56,529 bases of DNA from Bacteroidota bacterium (lineage in GTDB: Bacteria; Bacteroidota; Bacteroidia; Chitinophagales; Chitinophagaceae), in contig JAFDXJ010000001.1 in assembly GCA_018268015.1 (NCBI GenBank), positions 1 through 56,529 of the forward strand, given 5' to 3'. Position numbers and translations under genes: made by a program. Position 1 is the stretch's first letter. Each line of letters opens with the position of its first letter. The notes beneath the pieces were generated by a model that worked only from the letters and a program-made list of their open reading frames with translations, had not been told where the DNA came from and searched no databases. Below, one piece after another: positions 1-7,895 of the stretch.

Positions 1-511
1 ATGCCGGTAGTCCTCGCAGAAAATGAATTTTCTTATGCCCTTTAACTTATCTGATACTTTATACAAAATAGAACGGAATAAGCAATCAATACGGGAGTTT
101 ACATATTCATAGCTTTTTAAAAGGTGTTTACCCCCCCCCCCCCCGAAATCCGCTGAAACGCTGTGTGGGCAATGGTTTCAGTCGTTTTAAAATCGCTTTG
201 GGATGCGCCTGCTTTTTCTTGTGGCAAAAGAAAAGGAAGCGAAGAAAGACCCAAAGACAAATTGGGATGTAATTCTCTTCTCATAAGTTTAATTTAATGG
301 TGAAGAATAGGATTTGCTAGTTCAAATATAAAACATTTTGAAGAGAAAAGAAATATTATAATTCTCCAAGAACGTGAATGTTTTTATCCTGCTCAACAAT
401 GTACAAAGCCTTGATGGGTGCGACGCAAGGATGTTCCATAGAATGGCAAAAGCCGGTAACAAAATACCGGCTTTCATAAATCATGATATAAATAGAAGTA
501 TTGTAGGGGCT
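1..511. other. Gene-poor left edge with C14 tract and possible dispersed repeat
   Basis: I see no convincing gene. A run of 14 C lies at 131-144. It is followed at about 145-260 by a stretch containing an imperfect hairpin (a CTTTTTCTT arm and an AAGAAAAGG-like arm around 207-240) of the kind often dispersed between genes in Bacteroidota; membership of a repeat family is inference. A minus-strand frame without stops runs from about 176 off the left end but has no ATG. A 27-codon minus-strand frame at 356-439 starts with ATG just beyond the operon hairpin; I cannot support it as a gene. Confidence 0.5.
449..474 (-). terminator. Hairpin terminator after the respiratory operon
   Basis: AAAGCCGGTA (449-458) pairs with TACCGGCTTT (465-474) around a 6-nt loop. 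It lies 37 nt beyond the stop codon of the last gene of the block (512). The T-run on the minus strand is short (four T), so termination may be partial. Confidence 0.65.
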
Positions 512-1105
512 TTAATAATACGGGCTTATCATCCAATAAATCAGTGGGCCTGAAACGGAAATATAAAACCAGACAGGCCAGGTAATCCGTGCCAGTTTCT
601 TATGCCTCATGAAATCTGAAACCAGTCCGCGATAAGCAGTAAATAAAATAAACGGTAACATGACTGCGGCCAGGAGAATATGTGTTGCTAATAAAATCAA
701 ATAAAAGATTCTTTCTTTTCCCACAACAGCCATTTCTTCATTGCTCACGAATCCATCATGGTTCATATCACCAAATTTTGCTTCGCCGGCCAATAAATGA
801 TGACAGATATAAGAAATGAGAAAAAGGACAGAAAGGATCAATGCACTTATCATCAATTTTTTATGCAAGAGATATTTTTTATTTTTTACTGCAATCAATG
901 CAGCAATTAGCAACAAAGAAACCAGGGTATTGATGAAGGCATTTATCTTGGCAAATATGTGAACATCAAAATGGAGGTTAATATTGAGATGGAAATTTCC
1001 TAATGCAGCAACTGCACAAAAAATAATGATGGAAAAAGTCCAAATAAGCCTTCCGGCTTTTTTGTCATTGCGTATTAAAATGGGTTCTGGAAGATTTTCA
1101 GGCAT
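512..1105 (-). CDS. DUF420 membrane protein, CtaM-like oxidase assembly factor, with EF-hand loop
   Basis: A 197-residue integral membrane protein with about five hydrophobic helices and histidines spaced as in DUF420 (H81, H102/H103, H142, H167). The Staphylococcus member CtaM is needed for active aa3 oxidase, and the position here after SCO1 in an oxidase operon supports the same role. Unusually, residues 113-124 between two helices form a full 12-residue EF-hand loop (D113, N115, D117, G118, V120, S121, E124), which suggests Ca2+ binding. The start overlaps the end of SCO1 by 8 nt, indicating translational coupling. The family call is firm; calcium binding is inferred. Confidence 0.85.
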   Translation of the reverse strand: MPENLPEPILIRNDKKAGRLIWTFSIIIFCAVAALGNFHLNINLHFDVHIFAKINAFINTLVSLLLIAALIAVKNKKYLLHKKLMISALILSVLFLISYICHHLLAGEAKFGDMNHDGFVSNEEMAVVGKERIFYLILLATHILLAAVMLPFILFTAYRGLVSDFMRHKKLARITWPVWFYISVSGPLIYWMISPYY

Positions 1106-1931
1106 CCCCGGATTGCTTTTGTTTCTTTAAAATAAACCTTACTACAAAGATGACCGCAATAAGTGTAATACCAAAAAATATGGACATCTGTACCGGGTCA
1201 AATACCGGCTCTTCCGGTCCGGAAGGTTTTTCCATCATCAACAGACCAATATCTTTTGCCAGATCTCCAAAGGAGCTGGTATCGAGTCCATCATAATAAA
1301 TTTGCGGACCCAGCCTTCCCCGAACTACATGATCCCGATCGAGTAAGACCAGTTTTTGAGTATGCACAAATGCGGTATCCACGCCATTCCCATCAATAAG
1401 ACCTAATTTAAATTCATTGAGTGCAAGGTCATAAATCGTTTTTTTGGGTCCTGTTAAAAGCCACCAGTTATCACTATTGATTCCAAAATGATCTGCATAT
1501 TTTTTTAATACAGGAACAGAATCTCTCTCCGGATCTATAGAGAAAGACAGGAATAAAACAATGGAAGAATCCACGGTTTGCATTGGGTCGCCACCTTTCA
1601 TGAAAGATTGTTGCAGCCTTCGCATGTTCTTAGTAAGATCGGGGCAAATGGAAGGGCAGTGCGTAAAAAAGAAATCTGCAACAATTATTTTATTTTTAAT
1701 GCTATCGAGATGAATCGTATCGCCTAACTGGTTTATTAAAGCAAAATCTTCCGTTCGATGCCATACGGTATCATAACTTAATTTGCCTTTATCATTTTTC
1801 GTAATCACGGAATCCCAGAAAAGTCGTTTAGGCATGAGCACACTTTTATCACTTGCATTTTTGACCAGGTAATATCCGGTTACAGGGATCAAAATGGCAA
1901 TACAAATAGCCAGAAAAGCTTTTAATTTCAT
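1098..1931 (-). CDS. SCO1/SenC family copper chaperone for cytochrome oxidase
   Basis: A thioredoxin-fold membrane-anchored protein that delivers copper to the CuA site of oxidase subunit II. From the chosen start (277 residues) the CxxxC copper motif (C92, C96, in THCPSICP) and the distal histidine (H190, in FVHTQ) are present. An N-terminal anchor helix and a second C-terminal transmembrane segment are visible. A longer frame begins at 1958, but that start lies inside a terminator stem, so the ATG at 1931 (MKLKAFL) is preferred. The gene lies between subunit IV and DUF420. Confidence 0.92.
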   Translation of the reverse strand: MKLKAFLAICIAILIPVTGYYLVKNASDKSVLMPKRLFWDSVITKNDKGKLSYDTVWHRTEDFALINQLGDTIHLDSIKNKIIVADFFFTHCPSICPDLTKNMRRLQQSFMKGGDPMQTVDSSIVLFLSFSIDPERDSVPVLKKYADHFGINSDNWWLLTGPKKTIYDLALNEFKLGLIDGNGVDTAFVHTQKLVLLDRDHVVRGRLGPQIYYDGLDTSSFGDLAKDIGLLMMEKPSGPEEPVFDPVQMSIFFGITLIAVIFVVRFILKKQKQSGDA

Positions 1932-1946
1932 AATGTTGCGAGTTAC

Positions 1947-1977
1947 AAAAAAAACCATTGCTATGAAGCAATGGTTT
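1947..1977 (-). terminator. Intrinsic terminator between oxidase subunit IV and SCO1
   Basis: A perfect 10-bp stem (1952-1961 with 1968-1977, AAACCATTGC) and a 6-nt loop are followed on the minus strand by a run of eight T (1947-1954, partly shared with the stem). This is a textbook rho-independent terminator placed inside a colinear operon, just before the SCO1 start codon. Confidence 0.85.
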
Positions 1978-2003
1978 CGTTATTTAAAGAAAAATTGTAA
2001 GAA

Positions 2004-2432
2004 TTAATCAAGGCCTGGTTTTGCTTCCTGGTGTTCTTCCGCAGGTGGAGGCATTTGTATGGTAGATTTTTCCTTATAATAAGGTTCATAACGGTTTTTC
2101 ATCACATTATAATGATGCCCATCCATGATAAATGCAAGAATGAACCAGATAAATAAACACATTGGAATACCTACAGACATAATCATGGTGCGTACTTCAT
2201 GTTTGAGGTGCATAAAATAGGCAATAATATAAAATGCTTTAGCCAGCATTAAAATGATAATAACCCCTTTAATAAAATAATGCAAAGTATCGACCGGCAT
2301 GCCTATCATAGAAAATCCTAAAACCAGTTCTACAATTGTCAAAATAGATAGAATAATGGTTACCCTCCAAATCTCTCTTACTGCAGGGTCTTTTTGTCCC
2401 GGTTCCAAAGTCATTGTTGCTGAATGTGCCAT
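2004..2432 (-). CDS. Cytochrome c oxidase subunit IV
   Basis: A 142-residue protein with three hydrophobic helices (about residues 22-45, 50-75, 83-105) and a hydrophilic, proline- and glutamate-rich tail. The length and helix pattern match the small subunit IV of bacterial haem-copper oxidases, which stabilises the complex and carries no cofactor. It lies 24 nt downstream of subunit III. The sequence is less distinctive than its neighbours, so the call depends partly on context. Confidence 0.85.
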   Translation of the reverse strand: MAHSATMTLEPGQKDPAVREIWRVTIILSILTIVELVLGFSMIGMPVDTLHYFIKGVIIILMLAKAFYIIAYFMHLKHEVRTMIMSVGIPMCLFIWFILAFIMDGHHYNVMKNRYEPYYKEKSTIQMPPPAEEHQEAKPGLD

Positions 2433-2456
2433 GAAAATTATTTTTGTTTTAAAAAA

Positions 2457-3125
2457 TTAAATCAGGTAGAAACAAGTGAAAACAAATACCCAAACAAGGT
2501 CCACAAAGTGCCAGTATAATCCGGCTTTTTCTATCATGAGGTAATGTCCTCTTTTTTCAAATTTGTCCTGCAATGTCATAATAAGCATAATGATATTGAT
2601 AACTACGCCGGAAAATACATGGAAGCCATGGAAACCTGTAATGGTGAAAAAGAAATTCGTAAAATTTGTCGTTGATAAAGATCCATCCGTATTAGGAAAT
2701 GGATTTCTTCCCCACCAGGCTCCTTCGCTATGCAGATGAGTCCATTCCATTGCCTGGCAACTTAAGAATGCAAGGCCACCGATAATTGTCCAGATTAAAT
2801 ACTTTACGACAGCCTTTTTATCCATTTTATGCCCGGCATGAACCGCTAATACCATGGTTACAGAACTAAGGATAAGGATAAAAGTCATCAGGCTCACGAA
2901 CAACAAGGGGTGATTGGGTCCGAGTCCGGGGAAATCACTAAATACATAATTTGGATTCGGCCATCCATTTGTAGCAAAACGGGTGGTACCATAAGCGATG
3001 AGTAGTGCTCCAAAAGTAAATGAGTCACTCATCAAAAAATACCACATCATCAGTTTCCCGTATTCTACATTGAATGGGCTTTTGCCACCTTTCCAGGTTT
3101 GTGAAATTGCAGTTGAATTAGCCAT
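2457..3125 (-). CDS. Cytochrome c oxidase subunit III (first paralogue)
   Basis: A 222-residue haem-copper oxidase subunit III. It starts with the typical GKLMMWYFLMSDS stretch, has about five to six helices, and carries the conserved FFTITGFHGFHV and YWHFVDLVWVFVF blocks near the end. Subunit III supports stable proton pumping and holds no metal. A TAAATTTG -7 element lies at 3148-3155 on the same strand without a clear -33 partner, so an internal promoter is possible but weak. Confidence 0.95.
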   Translation of the reverse strand: MANSTAISQTWKGGKSPFNVEYGKLMMWYFLMSDSFTFGALLIAYGTTRFATNGWPNPNYVFSDFPGLGPNHPLLFVSLMTFILILSSVTMVLAVHAGHKMDKKAVVKYLIWTIIGGLAFLSCQAMEWTHLHSEGAWWGRNPFPNTDGSLSTTNFTNFFFTITGFHGFHVFSGVVINIIMLIMTLQDKFEKRGHYLMIEKAGLYWHFVDLVWVFVFTCFYLI

Positions 3126-3222
3126 GTGTTTAAAAAAGTTTCGTTTGCAAATTTATTGACTGCTTCTCATAATTCAGTACGAAAAAAAATTTTTTAGTTG
3201 AAAAATCTTTTGCCGCATAAAT

Positions 3223-3804
3223 TTAGTGCATCCAATTGAAAAATATAAATAAATAAATCCAAAGTATATCCACAAAATGCCAGTACGTAGCTGCCACCTC
3301 AATTGGGATGGCGCTATAGCTTTTTGTTTTAGGACTATACGCCCTGAAAAAAATCACCAACAATGCTACCACTCCACCCAGTACATGTAAAATATGCAAG
3401 CCTGTAATGATTCCTAAAAAAGATGCAGAAGGATTACTTCCCTGCCATATTAATTGTACCCCATGATCATTCAAATATAAAAAACCAATACACTGCAAAA
3501 CGGCAAATGATACACCAAGAAAAGCGGTGATGGTAATAAACATCCTATACTTTTTCATGGCACGGGCTTTAAAAGATTTTAAAGCAATTTGAATGGTCAG
3601 GCTGCTGCATAAAATCACCACGGTAGATACCCAGAAAATAGGTGGTAAAGAAAATTCCAGCCAGTTTGCCTGCCCACTACGTACAATGTACGCACTGGTA
3701 AGCCCGGCAAACATCATTACAATACTTGCCATGGAAACCCATAGAATAAATTTATGTGGATGTATTCTTGTGCTTTGTGTTTGTTTTAAGGAACTTGCCA
3801 TCAT
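3223..3804 (-). CDS. Cytochrome c oxidase subunit III-like protein (second paralogue)
   Basis: A 193-residue second subunit III homologue, shorter than its downstream partner. It keeps LGIITGLHILHVLGG and the closing YWHFVDILWIYLFIFF block and has five predicted helices. Tandem subunit III genes are common in Bacteroidota oxidase operons; one may replace part of the usual subunit III bundle. It lies 97 nt upstream of the other paralogue and 27 nt after haem O synthase. Confidence 0.9.
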   Translation of the reverse strand: MMASSLKQTQSTRIHPHKFILWVSMASIVMMFAGLTSAYIVRSGQANWLEFSLPPIFWVSTVVILCSSLTIQIALKSFKARAMKKYRMFITITAFLGVSFAVLQCIGFLYLNDHGVQLIWQGSNPSASFLGIITGLHILHVLGGVVALLVIFFRAYSPKTKSYSAIPIEVAATYWHFVDILWIYLFIFFNWMH

Positions 3805-3831
3805 ACCAAAATGATTTGTCTTTTCTGCTAT

Positions 3832-4782
3832 TTAAAAATGATAATTAATCTTATCTGCCAATAGAGCAAGATAAACGATCGGCAAATAAATGTAACTACT
3901 AAACATTACCCGCCGGGCATCTTTTACCTGCATACCCCTAAATAAGCGAATGCATTGTATAATGATAAAAATATTAGCTGCAACAACAATCCATAAACTA
4001 ATACTTCCGCTTATGTGAAAATAAAAGGGCAGAATACCCACTGGTACCATCATGACTGCATACATAATGGCCTGAAGAGCCGTATATTTTGTAGGCCCTT
4101 TTTCATTGGGCAATAATTTAAATCCGGCCTTTGAATAATCTGTATGTGCTACCCAGGCAATGGCCCAGAAATGAGGGAATTGCCAAAAGAATTGTATGCC
4201 AAAAAGTGCCCAACCGGCCGCATTGAGTATGGTTAAATCTCCCATACGAATTTCTGCAAATGGATTGATGATGCCTGTTGCAGCAACCCAGCCAATAAGG
4301 CATGGTAATGCTCCAGGAATGGCTCCTACTAATACGGCCAAAGCACTTTTCTTTTTTAACGGGGTATAAATAAATGCATAAATAAACAAACTGAATGCAG
4401 ATAAAAGTGCGGATTGAATATTAAAAAAATACCCCATCATAAAAACGCCGATGCTTCCGGCAATCCATGCAAAAGTAAAAGCTTCTGTGTCGCTCATCCG
4501 CCCTTCCGCAACGGGCCTTTTACCAGTTCTGCGCATCAGGGCATCCGTATCTTTTTCTACTCCCTGGTTGATTGCATTGGCACTGGCAGTAACCAATAAC
4601 CCTGCAATAAAAAGTAAGACCCCCATTTGCCAGCCTCCATGAATATTCGGAGCCAGGTAATAACAAATAACACAAGTAAATACTACTGTAAAACTGAGGG
4701 TAAATTTACTCAGGAGAAAATAGTCCTTTACTTTAGAAGCAAAAGTGTAAGAAGTAGAAGTATCAATAGTACTGCTCATCAT
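3832..4782 (-). CDS. ctaB: Protoheme IX farnesyltransferase (haem O synthase)
   Basis: A 316-residue polytopic UbiA-family prenyltransferase that attaches a farnesyl chain to haem B to make haem O, the precursor of haem A for the adjacent oxidase. The first catalytic aspartate-rich stretch is seen as NAINQGVEKDTDALMRRTGK, followed by RPVAEGRM. About nine helices are visible. Either of the first two methionines could be the start. Its place between subunits I and III fits cofactor supply made together with the enzyme. Confidence 0.95.
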   Translation of the reverse strand: MMSSTIDTSTSYTFASKVKDYFLLSKFTLSFTVVFTCVICYYLAPNIHGGWQMGVLLFIAGLLVTASANAINQGVEKDTDALMRRTGKRPVAEGRMSDTEAFTFAWIAGSIGVFMMGYFFNIQSALLSAFSLFIYAFIYTPLKKKSALAVLVGAIPGALPCLIGWVAATGIINPFAEIRMGDLTILNAAGWALFGIQFFWQFPHFWAIAWVAHTDYSKAGFKLLPNEKGPTKYTALQAIMYAVMMVPVGILPFYFHISGSISLWIVVAANIFIIIQCIRLFRGMQVKDARRVMFSSYIYLPIVYLALLADKINYHF

Positions 4783-4815
4783 AATTATACAATCAAACCG
4801 TCCATTTTTTTAGAC

Positions 4816-4843
4816 AAATGCCCCGAAATGTTCCAGGGCATTT
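4816..4843. repeat. Hairpin between subunit I and haem O synthase genes
   Basis: AAATGCCC (4816-4823) is a perfect inverted match to GGGCATTT (4836-4843) with a 12-nt loop, in the 90-nt gap after subunit I. The T-rich side is on the plus strand, so it is not a standard terminator for the minus-strand operon. It may instead be an mRNA processing or stability element. Confidence 0.4.
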
Positions 4844-4872
4844 TATTATTTTTTTCTCAATGTACCCTGTAA

Positions 4873-6690
4873 TCAATGTGTTTTCTCATCAGCCCCCAAT
4901 GGCACATTCTGAGGGATAAAATCAATTCCTTCTTTTCCATAATCATAAGCGCCTCTATATACTTCCGGAATTTCCCCTTCCCAGTTACCGTGACCAGCAT
5001 GAATGGGTGTAGTCCACTCCAGTGTATTGGCACTCCATGGATTTAAAGTAGTTACTTTTCTTCCTTTCCATATAGAGTAGAAGAAATTCAATAAAAATAA
5101 TATTTGTGCAGCAAATACAACGATTGCAGTAAAACTGATGACTTTATTCAATTCTGCAAATTGTTTAAAACTTTCCCAGTTACTATAATCATAATACCGC
5201 CTTGGCATTCCGGCTAAACCTTCATAGTGCATTGGCCAGAAGATTACATAAGCACCTATCATGGAAATCCAGAAATGGATGTAGGCCAAATTATTATTCA
5301 TAAACCGGCCATACATTTTCGGGAACCAGTGATAAACCCCCGCAAACATACCAAACATAGCCGCAACCCCCATCACCAAATGAAAGTGTGCAATGATGAA
5401 ATAGGTATCATGGATGTGAATATCAATGGCTGAATTACCCATCCAAATACCGGTAAGTCCTCCGGAAATAAACATACTCACAAAACCAATGGAGAATAAC
5501 ATCGCAGGAGTAAAACGAATATTCCCTCGCCATAATGTAGTAATCCAGTTAAATACTTTTATGGATGATGGGACTGCAATTAATAATGTGAGCAACACAA
5601 AAATGGAACCAAGGAATGGGTTCATCCCGGTTACAAACATATGATGTGCCCATACCAGGAATGAAAGAATGGCAATTGCAAACAGGGAAGCAACCATAGC
5701 GGTATAACCAAATATGGGTTTCCTGGAATTGATACTCATAATTTCAGATACAATACCCATTCCCGGTAATATCACAATGTAAACCTCAGGATGACCAAGG
5801 AACCAAAATAAATGTTGATATAAGATAGCATTTCCGCCTTCATTTGGTAAAGCGCCTACACCATTAATAAATATATCTGAAAGGTAAAAACTTGTACCAA
5901 AATTTCGGTCAAATATTAATAGGATAAATCCGGATAATAATACAGGGAAAGAAAGTACACCCAAAATCGCAGTGAAAAATAGTCCCCAAATAGTCAAAGG
6001 TAATCTCGTCATACTCATTCCCTTTGTACGCATATTCAAAATGGTAGAAATATAGTTTAACCCACCGAGTAAAGAAGATACAACAAATAAAGCCATTGCA
6101 ATCAGCCATAAGTCCATTCCCTCTTTGGATCCAGGCGAAGCACTCCCCAAAGCGCTCAAAGGCGGATAGGCAGTCCAGCCACCACTAAAAGGCCCAGTTT
6201 CAACAAATAATGAAGATAACATCACAATGCTTGCACTAAAGAAAAACCAATAGCTCAGCATATTTAAAAAGGGTGAAGCCATATCGCGGGCGCCTACTTG
6301 CAATGGAATAAGAAAGTTCGCAAAAGTTCCACTCAAGCCAGCGGTCAATACAAAGAAGATCATAATGGTACCATGCATCGTTACCAACGCATAGTATGCT
6401 TCGGGATCTATATGGCCTCCTTTTGCCCATTTACCCAGGAGGGTTTCGAGGATGGGAAAGCTTGTATCCGGAAAGCCAAGTTGTAATCGGAAAAGCACGG
6501 ACATCAAGCCACCTAAAACTGCCCAAACCATTCCTGTAATCAGGAATTGTTTGGAAATCATTTTATGATCCTGGCTAAAAACATATTTCGTAATAAAACT
6601 CTGGTGATGTTCATGATGGCCATCATGATGAACCGCATCGTGGGGGATCACGAGTTCCGTACCGGTATGCAAAACAGTTTCTTCATTCAT
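4873..6690 (-). CDS. ctaD: Cytochrome c oxidase subunit I
   Basis: The 605-residue catalytic subunit, binding haem a, haem a3 and CuB, with about twelve helices. Diagnostic stretches are WFLGHPEVYIVILPGMG (CuB histidine and cross-linked tyrosine), AHHMFVTGMNPF (CuB histidines) and HDTYFIIAHFHLVMG (haem ligands). The N-terminus is rich in histidine (residues about 15-28). The HPEVY tyrosine and the overall layout fit A-type oxidases with a K channel. It lies 23 nt after subunit II. Confidence 0.98.
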   Translation of the reverse strand: MNEETVLHTGTELVIPHDAVHHDGHHEHHQSFITKYVFSQDHKMISKQFLITGMVWAVLGGLMSVLFRLQLGFPDTSFPILETLLGKWAKGGHIDPEAYYALVTMHGTIMIFFVLTAGLSGTFANFLIPLQVGARDMASPFLNMLSYWFFFSASIVMLSSLFVETGPFSGGWTAYPPLSALGSASPGSKEGMDLWLIAMALFVVSSLLGGLNYISTILNMRTKGMSMTRLPLTIWGLFFTAILGVLSFPVLLSGFILLIFDRNFGTSFYLSDIFINGVGALPNEGGNAILYQHLFWFLGHPEVYIVILPGMGIVSEIMSINSRKPIFGYTAMVASLFAIAILSFLVWAHHMFVTGMNPFLGSIFVLLTLLIAVPSSIKVFNWITTLWRGNIRFTPAMLFSIGFVSMFISGGLTGIWMGNSAIDIHIHDTYFIIAHFHLVMGVAAMFGMFAGVYHWFPKMYGRFMNNNLAYIHFWISMIGAYVIFWPMHYEGLAGMPRRYYDYSNWESFKQFAELNKVISFTAIVVFAAQILFLLNFFYSIWKGRKVTTLNPWSANTLEWTTPIHAGHGNWEGEIPEVYRGAYDYGKEGIDFIPQNVPLGADEKTH

Positions 6691-6713
6691 AATATTTTCT
6701 TTTGTCTTACTGT

Positions 6714-7844
6714 TTAAAATTTATTACTCGGGCTTTGCCTTAATAATTTTTTTGATGGAGCCTGAATGACGGATGCCGTAGCTTTTGAGCTATCAGTTGC
6801 TACAGGAACAGCAGGCTTCATATTTGCCGGATCCTTGTCAGGATAAGCTGCATAATAAGCCGGTTTTTGTTTTGCCATCCATTCATCAAACTCAGGTTGA
6901 GTTACCACCATGATCACTCCTCTCATTGAATAATGCCCCTGGCCACAAATCTGGTCGCAACTGATTTCATAAGCAAAATTCGGATTACCCGTTTTCTCTA
7001 TCATTTCTTTGGTAGTAAATTTAGGGGTTAACCAAAGTGTAGTCGGTGTTCCGGGAACAGCATCCATTTTGAGGCGAAACCAGGGCAGACCTACATCATG
7101 TACAACGTCCCTGGATCCAATAATGAACTTTGTAGGTTTGTTCTTCACCATATAAACCGTGCCTTGTTCCAAAATAATATCATCATGTGCTGCCGGGTCA
7201 TCTGTTACATGGATAGATGCACTGTCATGCCAATTCATTCCAAGGGAATTCGTAGCATCAATCATTTTATAATATTTTTTCCCAAAAACCCCATCATTAC
7301 CCGGGTAACGGAAAATCCAGTTGAATTGTTTACCAATGACTTCTATCTCCATCGCATTCTTAGGTGCTTCACCGGTAAATGCAAACCAGTTTCGCAAGCC
7401 AATAACTATTAAAATAGTCAGTACCAATGTTGGTACGATGGTCCAGATGGCTTCGAGTTTATTATTATGTGGAAAATAGAAAGCTTTCCGTTTAGGGCTT
7501 TCCTGGTATTTATATGCAAACCAGAACAGCAATATTTGAGTAATTAAGAATACAATCCCTGTAAGAATTAAAGTCACCCAAATCATGTGATCCACTTCAT
7601 CCCCTTGTGTACTTGCAGATTCATGAACCATAAGGGTCTTACCATACAATGCATCATTACAATAATATACTGCAATTAATCCTGCAATAAGGAATGCAAT
7701 CATGAAGAAGCCATTCACCTTATTGTTATCCTTTCTTGCTTTTTCTTCTCCTTTTAATACGGCAACATATTCACTTGCTTTTGCAATTTGAAAAATGATC
7801 AGGAAAACCAGGACGATCACAGCTATGATAAAAAAAGTTGACAT
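6714..7844 (-). CDS. ctaC: Cytochrome c oxidase subunit II with two extra N-terminal helices
   Basis: A 376-residue electron entry subunit. The CuA site is seen as SCDQICGQGHYSMRG (two Cys, His and Met ligands), preceded by the cupredoxin fold. Two hydrophobic helices (about 2-20 and 46-64) precede the usual pair (about 85-108 and 133-153), making four in all. No CxxCH follows the CuA domain, so this is not a caa3 fusion; electrons must arrive from a separate haem c, presumably ActA or ActE. The C-terminus is a lysine- and serine-rich tail. Confidence 0.95.
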   Translation of the reverse strand: MSTFFIIAVIVLVFLIIFQIAKASEYVAVLKGEEKARKDNNKVNGFFMIAFLIAGLIAVYYCNDALYGKTLMVHESASTQGDEVDHMIWVTLILTGIVFLITQILLFWFAYKYQESPKRKAFYFPHNNKLEAIWTIVPTLVLTILIVIGLRNWFAFTGEAPKNAMEIEVIGKQFNWIFRYPGNDGVFGKKYYKMIDATNSLGMNWHDSASIHVTDDPAAHDDIILEQGTVYMVKNKPTKFIIGSRDVVHDVGLPWFRLKMDAVPGTPTTLWLTPKFTTKEMIEKTGNPNFAYEISCDQICGQGHYSMRGVIMVVTQPEFDEWMAKQKPAYYAAYPDKDPANMKPAVPVATDSSKATASVIQAPSKKLLRQSPSNKF

Positions 7845-7895
7845 AATTCAAAAAGTTATTTTCTATTAATAAAATATCGAGTTCTTTTAAAAATT

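Noticed and set aside
131..144. CRISPR or tandem-repeat array near the left edge
   Set aside because: It is a plain homopolymer; no repeat-spacer pattern is present here or elsewhere in the window.
1..176. Minus-strand frame without stops running off the left edge
   Set aside because: About 57 codons with no ATG and a poly-Gly stretch from the C14 tract; this length is not rare by chance and I recognise no family.
356..439. 27-codon minus-strand frame with ATG beyond the operon hairpin
   Set aside because: Too short to judge and no ribosome binding site or family seen.
6714..7844. caa3-type (haem c fused) subunit II
   Set aside because: I looked for CxxCH after the CuA motif and found none; the oxidase is better called aa3-type.
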